Numbered from the stretch's first letter, positions 41,867-50,612 are shown. The stretch: 64,000 nucleotides of DNA from CAKSQF01 sp964582375 (GCA_964582375.1 CAZORL010000001.1:90939-154938); one strand, 5' to 3'. Notes: generated from the sequence alone by a model not told the origin. A program made the numbers and translations.

Positions 41867-42808
41867 ATGGAAATACCCGTATATCTTTTTACCGGCTTTT
41901 TAGAGGGCGGTAAGACAAAAGTAATTCAGGAGACTTTGAATGATCCGAATTTCAATTCGGGAGAGCGTTTCCTTCTCCTTGTTTGCGAGGAGGGAATTGA
42001 AGAATACGATCCGACTGCATTTGCCGCTCCGAATGTTTTCCTTGAGATCATCGACGATCAAAGCGGACTTACCGAGCAAAATCTTGACAGCCTTTGCAAA
42101 AAGCATGGGTGTGAGAGAGTCATCATAGAGTATAACGGCATGTGGATGCTGAACGATCTCTACAGCGCACTGCCGAATGGCTGGATGGTCTATCAAGAGA
42201 TCTTCTTTACCGATTGCACGACATTTGTCAGCTACAATGCCAATATGCGCCAGCTCACAGTCGATAAGCTTCAGTCTTGCGAGTCGGTCATACTTAATCG
42301 TGCACCGCGAGATGTTGATCAGACCGAGATACATAAGATCATTCGCGGAGTGAACAGGCGTTGCTCCATAGGATATGAATTTGAAGACGGCGAGTTTGTT
42401 TACGATAATATCGAAGATCCTCTGCCGTTCGATATAAACGCTCCGATAATCGAGATAAAGGACGAGGATTTTGCCGAATGGTATCGCGATATAAGCGAAG
42501 AGCCTCAAAAATATAACGGCAAGACCGTCAAATTCAAGGGAATCGTCGCGACATCGCCAAAACTCGGCAAGGGCAGCTTTGCCATCGGCAGACATGTTAT
42601 GGTCTGCTGTTCGGACGATGTCAGCTACTGCGCATTTGTTTGCAACTATAAGGGAAACGTCGCCCTTAACACAAGAGATTGGGTGATAGTCACCGCAAAG
42701 ATTTCCATCGAAAAGCATAAGATCTATCGTGGTGCCGGTCCCGTACTGACCGCCTCACAGGTAGCCATGACCACTCAACCGGAGCAACCGGTCGCAACAT
42801 TCTACTAA
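41867..42808 (+). CDS. CobW-like GTPase domain fused to a YcgQ/DUF1980-like C-terminal domain
   Basis: A 313-residue protein. The N-terminal half keeps a P-loop variant (GFLEGGKT, 10-17) but lacks the CxCC metal motif, and the IEPSG motif is altered to IEYNGMW, so nucleotide use may differ. Residues about 205-313 (YNGKTVKFKGIVATSP, HVMVCCSDDVSYCAFVC, DWVIVTAKISIEKHK and a final FY) resemble the C-terminal domain of TIGR03943/DUF1980 (YcgQ) proteins, which partner a predicted permease in metal handling. ATG 41867 with GAGAGG is preferred over an ATG 15 bases upstream. It probably works with the preceding His-rich GTPase. A terminator follows. Confidence 0.8.
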   Translation: MEIPVYLFTGFLEGGKTKVIQETLNDPNFNSGERFLLLVCEEGIEEYDPTAFAAPNVFLEIIDDQSGLTEQNLDSLCKKHGCERVIIEYNGMWMLNDLYSALPNGWMVYQEIFFTDCTTFVSYNANMRQLTVDKLQSCESVILNRAPRDVDQTEIHKIIRGVNRRCSIGYEFEDGEFVYDNIEDPLPFDINAPIIEIKDEDFAEWYRDISEEPQKYNGKTVKFKGIVATSPKLGKGSFAIGRHVMVCCSDDVSYCAFVCNYKGNVALNTRDWVIVTAKISIEKHKIYRGAGPVLTASQVAMTTQPEQPVATFY

Positions 42809-42817
42809 ATTCGACAA

Positions 42818-42855
42818 AAAACATCGATCACAAGTCAAAATGTGATCGATGTTTT
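42818..42855. terminator. Bidirectional terminator between the GTPase pair and cls
   Basis: A perfect 15-bp inverted repeat (AAAACATCGATCACA / TGTGATCGATGTTTT) with an 8-base loop. T runs flank it on both strands, so it can end the plus-strand GTPase operon and the minus-strand cardiolipin synthase gene. Confidence 0.85.
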
Positions 42856-42876
42856 CGTTATTTCGTTATATTGAGA

Positions 42877-44400
42877 TCATACCAGCGGTGAAAAAAGTCT
42901 GAGCAGTGCGTACCAGATCTGCCCAAGAGCTCCCGTCCTTATGCTCATCTGCTTTGCGGGTGTCGAACGCTCGAGCGTCTTTAGAAAATCTTCCTTGACC
43001 TCTTTGACTATACTGCTTTTGTAGAAAAAGCATCCGCATTCAAAGTGGAGGTAGAGACTTCTGTAATCAAGATTTATCGATCCGACGGTCGCTATCTCGT
43101 CATCGCATACAAATGATTTCGCATGTACAAATCCGGGGGTGTATTCGTAGATCTTTACGCCGTGCTTTATGAGGACGGGGTAGTAGGATCTTGTCAGCTG
43201 ATAAACGATCTTTTTGTCGGGTATGCCGGGGGTTATGATACGAACATCCACACCACGCTTTGCCGCAAGAGTGAGAGCTGTTACGGTCTCGTTGTCGATT
43301 ATCAGATAGGGCGTGAATATGTACAGATATTTCTTTGAATTGTTGATGATGTTCAGATAGACATTTTCCGCGCATATCTCACTGTCAAGCGGTGAATCGC
43401 CGTAAGGCTGAACAAATCCGTCCGATTCTATCTCCTTGCAATCTTCGGTCGGCATGAACTTTTCAAGCTCAATGTCTTCTGTGTGCGTTACATTCCATTG
43501 GTTGAGAAAGAGCAGGGTCAGATTTCGAACCGCCTCGCCCTCGATCATTACACCCGTGTCTTTCCAGTGCCCGAATTTGCTTGTCTTGTTAATGTATTCG
43601 TCTGCAAGATTTATTCCGCCCGTAAAGCCGATGTTGCCGTCTATGACTGTGATCTTTCGGTGATCGCGGTTGTTCATGATTATCGATAAAAACGGTCTGA
43701 ATCTGTTGAAAACAAGGCATTTTATTCCATAGCTCTCAATCTCTTTCTCGTATTTGTCCGGAAGCTTGAAAAGACAGCCGACATCGTCGTATATCAGCCT
43801 GACATCAAGCCCTTCGGATGCCTTTCTTTTGAGTATTTCGAGAATGCTGTTCCACATCTCGCCCTTCTCGATGATGAAATATTCCATGAATATAAATCTC
43901 TTTGCTCCTTCGAGCTTTTCGAGAAGGATCGGAAAATTGTCGTCGCCGAGCGGATAATAGCTTGTCTTTGTGTGCCTGAAAACGGGAAAGCCGTTGTTTG
44001 AAAGATATCTGCATTGACCTGCCGCGTGCGGATCGATCGCCTCAAGCTCGTTCATCACTTCGGTGTCATCGGCAACATATTTCGATGTCAGCTCGTCCGC
44101 ATTTCTGTAAAGAAATTTGCGATCTCTTATCGGATGCTTCATTCCGAACAGAACATAAATAACACCGCCGAACAGCGGAAAGACGAGCAAAGGCACGATC
44201 CATGCAAGCTTGACACTCGGATTTGACTCCGAATTTATGACATGTACCATCATTAAAAATGACAGAAATTCAAGCAGTACAAAGACCCATAACTTCGATG
44301 TTCCGGCAAGTGACAGTATCAACACAAGAAAAGCAAGCTGAATGATGATCGCTACCGCATAAAAGAAGGTCCTGCCTCTTATTTTCTTTAGTAATTTCAT
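42877..44400 (-). CDS. cls: Cardiolipin synthase (phospholipase D family)
   Basis: Condenses phosphatidylglycerol to cardiolipin at the membrane. The 507 residues begin with two membrane spans (about 10-75), then two HKD modules: DHRKITVIDGNIGFTGGIN (about 242-260) and FVHAKSFVCDDEIATVGSIN (about 419-438). These supply the catalytic histidines and lysines. No long spacer or signal peptide is missing. It is monocistronic, with its own promoter and the shared terminator. Confidence 0.94.
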   Translation of the reverse strand: MKLLKKIRGRTFFYAVAIIIQLAFLVLILSLAGTSKLWVFVLLEFLSFLMMVHVINSESNPSVKLAWIVPLLVFPLFGGVIYVLFGMKHPIRDRKFLYRNADELTSKYVADDTEVMNELEAIDPHAAGQCRYLSNNGFPVFRHTKTSYYPLGDDNFPILLEKLEGAKRFIFMEYFIIEKGEMWNSILEILKRKASEGLDVRLIYDDVGCLFKLPDKYEKEIESYGIKCLVFNRFRPFLSIIMNNRDHRKITVIDGNIGFTGGINLADEYINKTSKFGHWKDTGVMIEGEAVRNLTLLFLNQWNVTHTEDIELEKFMPTEDCKEIESDGFVQPYGDSPLDSEICAENVYLNIINNSKKYLYIFTPYLIIDNETVTALTLAAKRGVDVRIITPGIPDKKIVYQLTRSYYPVLIKHGVKIYEYTPGFVHAKSFVCDDEIATVGSINLDYRSLYLHFECGCFFYKSSIVKEVKEDFLKTLERSTPAKQMSIRTGALGQIWYALLRLFSPLV

Positions 44401-44460
44401 TAAACACCTACCGCATTTGAGATTTGTCGGTACAAAACAATGTCATACAGACACATGAAG

Positions 44461-44489
44461 ATTATATACGAAACGGGGTCAAATTTCAA
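44461..44489 (-). promoter_or_regulatory. Promoter of cls
   Basis: On the minus strand TTGAAA (44484-44489) and TATAAT (44461-44466) are separated by 17 bases, about 60 bases before the ATG. Confidence 0.75.
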
Positions 44490-44561
44490 CGGTGTTTATG
44501 TAAATTTTTTGACCGAACCCGATTTTTATGGTTTTTCGGATATCGGTCAAAAATTATCTTG

Positions 44562-46754
44562 TTAAAATGTTAAAATGCACACCTCGTCCGAGTTTGCGCG
44601 TATGAAAAACTTGCCCTTCTCGACAAGCCTTTCTGCCATCATTTCCGTGATCTCTCTTTTGATCACTCGACGAAGCTCTCTGACACCGTACAGACTGCCG
44701 CTCGAGGTTCTTGCCAAATATTTGTAAACGCTCTCGTCAAACACGCACTCATATCCGTCTTTTGCAAGCTTTTTCGACAGCTCGGACAGATCTTTTTCGG
44801 CGATCCTTTCGAGATCCGAGGTGTCGAGCCTGTTAAAAATCACGATCTCGCTTATCCTGCCGAGCAGTTCGGGCGCGAATCTTTTCGACAGCTCAGCCTT
44901 GACAGCTGACTCGTCAACCTCGTCCGATCGATCGGCAAACCCTCTTACCCGTGAAGAAGAGCCGTGCGAAAATCCGATGTTTGATGTCAGCACGATCAGC
45001 ACTCCCCGAAAATCGACCGATCTCCCGGCACCGTCGTGGATCATGCCGTTGTCGGCGATCTGAAGAAGAATGTTGAAGATATCAGCATGCGCTTTTTCGA
45101 TCTCGTCAAATAAAACAAGTGAGTTCGGATGCCGCCTGACCGCCTCGGTAAGCCGTCCGCCCTCACCGTAGCCGATGTATCCCGGAGGCGAACCGATCAT
45201 TTTTGAGATATCATGTCTCTCTGTATACTCGGACATGTCGAGCCTGACAAACGATCTGCCCCCAGAAAAAAGCTCGTCTGCCATGACGCTCGCAAGCTCG
45301 GTCTTGCCGACGCCGCTCGGACCGACAAAAAGAAGAATTCCTCGCGGCCCTTTGCCGTCTCCGAATCGCTCCGAAACAGTTAGCCCTCGCAGAACACGCT
45401 CTATCGCACCGTCCTGCCCGATCACCCTTGAGGAGAGCCTTTCATACAGAACACGACTGCCCCGACTTTTGCAAAAACAATTAACATTTGCCCCATAAAA
45501 CTCATAAATGTCAGCATCGGTCACGATCGGCGGCTCGTCGGATCCTTTGTCGTTGAAAAACAGCCCCTTTTTCGCCGAGACATCGTCCAAGAGATCGATC
45601 GCCTTGTCGGGCAGATATTTTCCGCTTGACATTTTTGACGATACCGAAATCGCCGCACGCACCGCAGATGGCGATATTTTTACCCCATGGTGCACCTCGT
45701 ATCTTTCGCGTATGCCCATGATCATTTCTTCGCATTCATCGATCGTCGGCTCGTCTACAGTTACCGCACAAAATCGCCTCTCGAGCGCACCGTCACGCTC
45801 TATCGCACGATATTCTCCGGGTGTGGTCGCACCGATCAGCTTGATATCTCCGCGTGCTAATGCCGGCTTTAATATGTTTGCCGCGTCAACCGCACCCTCT
45901 GCAGACCCAGCCCCGACCAATGTGTGGATCTCGTCCAAAAAGAGGATCACCTTTTTGTCTGATGATGCCTCCTTGATCACCCCGCGCACCCTCTCTTCAA
46001 ATTCGCCTCTGTATTTTGCTCCCGATAGCATCGATGCCATGTCGATCTGATATACCCGACAGCCGATCAGCTTGTCGGGTATATCTTTGTCGGCGATCCT
46101 TTGGGCAAGTCCCTCTACTATCGCACTCTTTCCCACTCCCGGCTCTCCGATAAGACAGGGATTGCTCTTTTTCTTTCGGCAAAGCACGCGTGTCAGAGTC
46201 TCAAGCTCGACCTCACGCCCGATCAGCGGATCGCATCTTCCTTCTGCCGCAAGCTTTGTGAGATCCTTGCCGTATTTTTCAAGATATCGCATGTCTTTCT
46301 CGGGCCTTTCTTTGACCGAGGTGACACTCGGAGAAAGATTTTGTCTGCCGATAAGCTCGCCTCCGATGTCCGAGAGATTTCCACCTGCCGAAACGATCAT
46401 TTTAGCCGCACGGCAGGTGGGAGAGTTCACGATCGAATAGAGCAGCTGTTCGGTCGATATGAGCGTTGATTTTTCGCTTATCGCCTGCATGTATGCACCC
46501 TCTATGATATGCCTTGCCTGTATGCTCATCTCGATGGGCATATTGTCATTTTGATCGCCGATCTCAAGGCTTTTTTGTATCCTGTCAAGAGTAATGCCGC
46601 ACGATGACAGTATCCTTGCCGCAGGACTTCTCCCGTCCGCCAGGATACCGAGGAGAATGTGCTCCGTTCCGATGTAGTGATCCCCAATATCGTGCGCGAA
46701 CGCCTCTGCTCTGTTTAATGACTCCTCCGCAGACCTTGTAAATTTGCTCTGCAT
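44562..46754 (-). CDS. ClpC-like AAA+ unfoldase without the UVR/M domain
   Basis: A 730-residue Hsp100 protein. The N-domain has two Clp_N repeats (about 1-140, for example HYIGTEHILLGILADGRSPA). D1 has GEPGVGKS, VILFLDEIHTLVGAGSAEGA and LIGATTPGEYR; D2 has GPSGVGKT, LVLFDEIEKAH and LTSNIG, with RFAPELLGRISEIVIFNRL. The helical UVR middle domain between D1 and D2 of usual ClpC (about 810 residues) is absent. The ClpP-docking loop position reads VRGF, unlike the usual VGF. ATG 46754 with GGAGGTGA fits better than an upstream ATG. The ribosome site is inside a stable hairpin. Confidence 0.9.
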   Translation of the reverse strand: MQSKFTRSAEESLNRAEAFAHDIGDHYIGTEHILLGILADGRSPAARILSSCGITLDRIQKSLEIGDQNDNMPIEMSIQARHIIEGAYMQAISEKSTLISTEQLLYSIVNSPTCRAAKMIVSAGGNLSDIGGELIGRQNLSPSVTSVKERPEKDMRYLEKYGKDLTKLAAEGRCDPLIGREVELETLTRVLCRKKKSNPCLIGEPGVGKSAIVEGLAQRIADKDIPDKLIGCRVYQIDMASMLSGAKYRGEFEERVRGVIKEASSDKKVILFLDEIHTLVGAGSAEGAVDAANILKPALARGDIKLIGATTPGEYRAIERDGALERRFCAVTVDEPTIDECEEMIMGIRERYEVHHGVKISPSAVRAAISVSSKMSSGKYLPDKAIDLLDDVSAKKGLFFNDKGSDEPPIVTDADIYEFYGANVNCFCKSRGSRVLYERLSSRVIGQDGAIERVLRGLTVSERFGDGKGPRGILLFVGPSGVGKTELASVMADELFSGGRSFVRLDMSEYTERHDISKMIGSPPGYIGYGEGGRLTEAVRRHPNSLVLFDEIEKAHADIFNILLQIADNGMIHDGAGRSVDFRGVLIVLTSNIGFSHGSSSRVRGFADRSDEVDESAVKAELSKRFAPELLGRISEIVIFNRLDTSDLERIAEKDLSELSKKLAKDGYECVFDESVYKYLARTSSGSLYGVRELRRVIKREITEMMAERLVEKGKFFIRANSDEVCILTF

Positions 46755-46755
46755 A

Positions 46756-46804
46756 ACAAAAATCACCTCCGCCAATGTTATCGTCTGCGAAGGTGATTTT
46801 TGCC
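46756..46804 (-). promoter_or_regulatory. Hairpin that is terminator-like and sequesters the ribosome site of the clpC-like gene
   Basis: On the minus strand AAAATCACCTTCGC pairs with GCGGAGGTGATTTT (14 bp with one G-U) around a 14-base loop, and the 3' arm contains the GGAGGTGA ribosome site of the ClpC-like gene. The stem is followed by TTTTGTT and the ATG. It may end the upstream peptidoglycan-binding operon and also gate translation (for example by temperature or ribosome competition). Confidence 0.6.
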
Positions 46805-46838
46805 TGATTATGCGAGTTCTATGCAGTAATTTGCAGGA

Positions 46839-47363
46839 TCAGATGTTTGTATCTCCTCTTAGTGCGTTGTTGTAAGCCGACGCAAGGGCGTTCCATGTAG
46901 ATCTGTCTACACTTCCGCTTTGAGGCAGGGCGTTCAGTTCTTGAAAGTCCTTGATAAGCCGCTCGGTCTCGTCAGCGTATATGCCGTCGATCTTTGTCTT
47001 TTCGTAGTCATATCCCGACAGCCTGCCGAGCATTATCTGTATTATCGCGACAAGATCTGATCGCTCGCCTGCTGTGACCATTCCCGATGCGAGCCTTTCC
47101 GAAAAAGGAAATATACCCGATGCCTCCGATCTTCTTGCATAGGCGACCTCGGCAGCCCCCGAGAGAGTTTGCCATGTGAGATCGTCCACCCTGCCGGTTG
47201 TCGGGAGAGAATACAGTCTTTGGAATGTGATTATCGCGGAGCGCGTTTCTTCTCCATAGATCCCGTCGGGAATAACGTACGGCAGATCGACTCCCGACTC
47301 GTACAGCTCAAGAAGATTTTGCTGTATTTCGATCACCGTTAATTTTTCATTTCGCAGATCCAT
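46839..47363 (-). CDS. Small protein with two peptidoglycan-binding repeats
   Basis: A 174-residue soluble protein. Two PG_binding_1 domains are visible: residues about 5-70 (IPDGIYGEETRSAIITFQRL) and about 95-165 (IDGIYADETERLIKDFQELN, then VDRSTWNALASAYN). It has no signal peptide and no catalytic domain. ATG 47363 follows AAAGGAG with an 8-base spacer. It is the third gene of the operon formed with the SpoIID-like protein and the small beta-rich protein. Confidence 0.8.
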   Translation of the reverse strand: MDLRNEKLTVIEIQQNLLELYESGVDLPYVIPDGIYGEETRSAIITFQRLYSLPTTGRVDDLTWQTLSGAAEVAYARRSEASGIFPFSERLASGMVTAGERSDLVAIIQIMLGRLSGYDYEKTKIDGIYADETERLIKDFQELNALPQSGSVDRSTWNALASAYNNALRGDTNI

Positions 47364-47377
47364 GTCAAAATCTCCTT

Positions 47378-48781
47378 TCACTGCCCGATCTCGTATCCCG
47401 GGTATTGCGATGGTGATCGCTCATATCCGAGGACGATCTCGTCATATACCTCGCCGATCTGTTCCCATGTTACCGCGCCGACATTGCCGTCTGCCCGTAT
47501 CCCGCGCCACTCTTGAAATTCAATCACCGCATTTTCGGTCATTTGCCCGAAAATGCCGTCAACCTCTACCGACGGTATCTCGGGATAGACCGATGCGATC
47601 GTCCTCAGATAATCTTGGAGATATTCCACATCCCGTCCGCTTGAACCGATCCGCAGTGTGACACCGGGATAGGGACGCGCACGATCGACAAATTCGGAAT
47701 CGGGCAGGGAAGCGATTATTCCCGAGTAGCTGTTGTATATGGCTCGCCAATCCTCGAGCCTGATAATTCCCGTGACCTCAAGACCGTTTGCCCTTTGGAA
47801 CGCCTCGACAGATGCCGCCGTAGCATCGTCGTATTCGCCGCTTATCGGGGGTGCGGGGATCTCGTCGTTGTATTCGGATATGAGCGTGAGAAAATATTGC
47901 ACTCCTGCCACATCGCGACCGCTCGAGCCGACAGACAGCTCCTCACTAAATTGACGCTCGACATCACCGTAGGCGATCCCCTCCGATATTATCTCGGATA
48001 ACCTCTTTATGCCGTTGTACAGATAAATTATCCGATACCATGTTCGCTTGCCGACGATACCGTCAACGCCAAGCTCGAATATCCTTTGAAATTCCTCGAC
48101 AGCTCGCTCTGTCTCCTGCCCGAAAACCCCGTCGGCAGGGAATATCTTCGGTATTGCGGGGTAATTTGTCGATATTCTGTTCAGCCTGAGCTGAATTAGC
48201 CTGACCTCGTTTCCGTTTGTTCCGATCGATAGGGGAACGCCCGGATAGCTGTCCTCGATCTCGGCTATGTCAACATTATCGACAATCTCAATATCCTCGC
48301 CGTAGTAGCTCTTCAATATTTCGAGCGCATCAAGCCCCGAGCGTGCAAGATCGACAGATCCCCATTGCGACAGTCCGTCACAGGTGGTTCGCACTCCGTC
48401 GCAGTAGGCGGCAAAGAGCGGCTCGATATTTCCGCGCCGTCTGATATAGCTGTTGAATATCTCGTCAACTATGTCGGATATGTTTTCAAAAATATCTCTG
48501 CCGTTTACAAACGATTGGTCTCTTGAGGTCGAATTTGTAATGTCAAAGTCATATCCCTGCGATCTGTAATATTCGGTGTAGACCCTGCTCAGCGCAAAAG
48601 AGATCTGTGCCCAAATGTTCGCTCTTAACGCCTCGGTCGGCCATGTCGGATATATCTCGCTCGACGCGACATTTTTGATGTAATCGGGGAAGGATACCCG
48701 AACATTTGCCGCCGCAGTGTCTGGAGCGGCAAGATGTACGGTTATAAATGCAGGAATCATCGGAAATGTCGATCCTGTCAT
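47378..48781 (-). CDS. Peptidoglycan-binding protein with an N-terminal SpoIID-like domain
   Basis: A 467-residue protein. The N-terminal part (about 25-170) has FPDYIKNVASSEIYPTWP, ALRANIWAQISFALSRVYTE and SQSF-like NGRDIFENISD, which resembles the SpoIID/LytB-type region. Three PG_binding_1 repeats follow (about 185-255, 285-345, 370-450), each with GxxG and a YNxxxF-type helix, for example ADGVFGQETERAVEEFQRIF and VDGIFGQMTENAVIEFQEWR. Neither a signal peptide nor a classic lytic site is seen. It overlaps the preceding gene by 4 bases and precedes the next by 14. A role in cell-wall or spore-cortex contact is inferred. Confidence 0.75.
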   Translation of the reverse strand: MTGSTFPMIPAFITVHLAAPDTAAANVRVSFPDYIKNVASSEIYPTWPTEALRANIWAQISFALSRVYTEYYRSQGYDFDITNSTSRDQSFVNGRDIFENISDIVDEIFNSYIRRRGNIEPLFAAYCDGVRTTCDGLSQWGSVDLARSGLDALEILKSYYGEDIEIVDNVDIAEIEDSYPGVPLSIGTNGNEVRLIQLRLNRISTNYPAIPKIFPADGVFGQETERAVEEFQRIFELGVDGIVGKRTWYRIIYLYNGIKRLSEIISEGIAYGDVERQFSEELSVGSSGRDVAGVQYFLTLISEYNDEIPAPPISGEYDDATAASVEAFQRANGLEVTGIIRLEDWRAIYNSYSGIIASLPDSEFVDRARPYPGVTLRIGSSGRDVEYLQDYLRTIASVYPEIPSVEVDGIFGQMTENAVIEFQEWRGIRADGNVGAVTWEQIGEVYDEIVLGYERSPSQYPGYEIGQ

Positions 48782-49188
48782 AGATCCGCCGCCTCGCTTT
48801 CGTTATATACACGCATGTCGTACCGCTCCGAAAACTCGCCCGATGGCACAAGGTTTACCTGCTGTACCGTGGTTACCCCGGGGAAGATCGCCGCACCGAT
48901 AAATTCGGTCGATACAAACCCATCGCGTGATACATTGATCACCACCGATGTGTAGCCCTTTTCGCTCCCGGGAGACTTCGAAAGATCGACAGACGGGGTC
49001 GCGATCTCGATCGTGTCGGTATTTCCCGAAATATCGGTCGTCCGCGATGCGATGACAGATGATTCCCCGATCTCAAAGCTTCGGACATTCACCAAAGCAC
49101 CCTTGACCGGTATCGCACCGCTTGCGGTCCGCACGCAGACGATCAGCCTGCCGATGTCGTTTTTTTCATTATCGTTCAGTTTAAGCAC
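48778..49188 (-). CDS. Small beta-rich protein, CarboxypepD-regulatory-like, heads the peptidoglycan-binding operon
   Basis: A 136-residue protein with GTG start at 49188 and only a weak ribosome site (GAAAGG is close upstream). The sequence LIVCVRTASGAIPVKGALVN followed by SSVIASRTTDISGNTDTIEI has the shape of a regulatory-like Greek-key or PEGA-type beta domain. It ends ERYDMRVYNESEAADL and overlaps the following peptidoglycan-binding gene by 4 bases (ATGA). The function is unknown; the operon suggests a wall- or spore-associated complex. Confidence 0.7.
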   Translation of the reverse strand: MLKLNDNEKNDIGRLIVCVRTASGAIPVKGALVNVRSFEIGESSVIASRTTDISGNTDTIEIATPSVDLSKSPGSEKGYTSVVINVSRDGFVSTEFIGAAIFPGVTTVQQVNLVPSGEFSERYDMRVYNESEAADL

Positions 49189-49244
49189 CGCCTTTCTTTT
49201 TCATCCTATGCCAAAGAAATACTTTTGTGCGGACACTTTTTGAC

Positions 49245-49280
49245 AAAAAAGAAACATGACCGCAAAGGGTCATGTTTCTT
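49245..49280 (-). terminator. Intrinsic terminator after gapdh
   Basis: A 13-bp inverted repeat (AAGAAACATGACC / GGTCATGTTTCTT) with a 6-base loop lies 22 bases beyond the stop, and on the minus strand is followed by a run of six T. Confidence 0.8.
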
Positions 49281-49302
49281 GGAAGAATATTTTGAGAAAA
49301 GA

Positions 49303-50340
49303 TTACTTAATGCACTTTTCTGCGAAATACTTAATGGTGCGAACCATCTGGCTGGTGTAGGAGTTCTCGTTGTCGTACCACGAAACGACCTGTACCTCGT
49401 AGAGGTCGTCAGCGATCTTTGCAACCATGGTCTGAGTTGCATCAAAGAGAGAACCGTAACGCATGCCGATAACGTCGGAGGAAACGATGGGATCCTCATT
49501 GTAGCCGAAGGACTCGGAAGCTGCAGCCTTCATAGCGGCATTGATGCCTTCCTTGGTTACGTCTGCACCCTTAACAACAGCGGTAAGGATGGTGGTGGAG
49601 CCGGTCGGAACGGGAACTCTCTGAGCGGAGCCGATGAGCTTGCCGTTGAGCTCGGGGATAACAAGACCGATAGCCTTTGCAGCACCGGTGGAGTTCGGAA
49701 CGATGTTAGCCGCACCTGCTCTTGCACGGCGGAGGTCACCCTTTCTGTGAGGACCGTCAAGGATCATCTGGTCGCCGGTGTAAGCGTGAATGGTGGACAT
49801 GATGCCGCTCTGGATGGGAGCGAAATCGTTAAGAGCCTTTGCCATGGGAGCAAGGCAGTTAGTGGTGCAGGATGCTGCCGAGATGATGTCATCCTCGGGA
49901 GTAAGTGTATCCTCGTTTACGCTGAAAACGATGGTCTTGAGATCGTTTCCTGCGGGAGCGGAGATAACGACCTTCTTTGCGCCTGCGTTGATGTGTGCCA
50001 TCGACTTCTCCTTGGAGCAGTAGAAACCGGTGCACTCGAGAACGACGTCAACGCCGATCTCTCCCCAGGGAAGATCTGCTGCGTTCTTTTCGCTGTAGAT
50101 GGTGATCTTCTTGCCGTCAACTACGATGTAGTTCTCGCCTGCCTCTACGGTGTGAGCACCCTCGCCGATCTTGCCGCAGTATCCGCCCTGAGCGGTATCA
50201 TACTTAAGAAGATGAGCAAGCATTTTGGGATCCGTAAGATCGTTGATGGCAACGACATCGTATCCCTCTGCACCGAACATCTGACGGAAAGCAAGACGGC
50301 CGATTCTGCCGAAGCCGTTAATGGCAACTTTTACTGACAT
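49303..50340 (-). CDS. gapA: Glyceraldehyde-3-phosphate dehydrogenase
   Basis: Glycolytic NAD-dependent enzyme of 345 residues. KVAINGFGRIGRLAFRQMF at the N-terminus binds NAD; the catalytic cysteine is in IISAASCTTNCLAP (about 155), and the histidine is in MSTIHAYTGDQ. ATG 50340 follows GGAGG; the open frame could be extended by 21 residues that show no family match. Its promoter TTGCAA-N17-TACAAT lies at 50418-50446. It has no glycolytic neighbours, standing alone between the operons. Confidence 0.96.
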   Translation of the reverse strand: MSVKVAINGFGRIGRLAFRQMFGAEGYDVVAINDLTDPKMLAHLLKYDTAQGGYCGKIGEGAHTVEAGENYIVVDGKKITIYSEKNAADLPWGEIGVDVVLECTGFYCSKEKSMAHINAGAKKVVISAPAGNDLKTIVFSVNEDTLTPEDDIISAASCTTNCLAPMAKALNDFAPIQSGIMSTIHAYTGDQMILDGPHRKGDLRRARAGAANIVPNSTGAAKAIGLVIPELNGKLIGSAQRVPVPTGSTTILTAVVKGADVTKEGINAAMKAAASESFGYNEDPIVSSDVIGMRYGSLFDATQTMVAKIADDLYEVQVVSWYDNENSYTSQMVRTIKYFAEKCIK

Positions 50341-50417
50341 AAATAATTCCTCCGAATAAATGGTTTTTGATCTGCATAGCCTGTCCCGCTTTTTTGCGCA
50401 CAAACTTTTGCGTATAC

Positions 50418-50446
50418 ATTGTATAACAAAAAATTACTTATTGCAA
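50418..50446 (-). promoter_or_regulatory. Promoter of gapdh
   Basis: On the minus strand TTGCAA (50441-50446) and TACAAT (50418-50423) are 17 bases apart, with a leader of about 75 bases. Confidence 0.7.
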
Positions 50447-50507
50447 GTGTTTTTTTGATAATTTATTAAAATGTAACATTTTTGACACCGATAATTCACA
50501 CAAACAC

Positions 50508-50538
50508 TTGACATAAGGGGGTGTGTTTGGTGTATAAT
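50508..50538 (+). promoter_or_regulatory. Promoter of the PAS/kinase-like gene (long spacer)
   Basis: TTGACA (50508-50513) and TATAAT (50533-50538) are separated by 19 bases, wider than optimal, with GTGTGTTTGGTG before the -10. This spacing resembles promoters that need an activator such as a MerR-type protein. Confidence 0.5.
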
Positions 50539-50612
50539 AGAGACTGCGGATCTTTGTGGTCGAAAAATCGTCATAAGATCGCATCCTGACAGAATGAGCG
50601 AGGAATCAAAAG

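Noticed and set aside
49225..50337. 370-codon plus-strand ORF opposite gapdh
   Set aside because: Shadow of the high-codon-bias GAPDH gene on the other strand, with no ribosome site or family resemblance.
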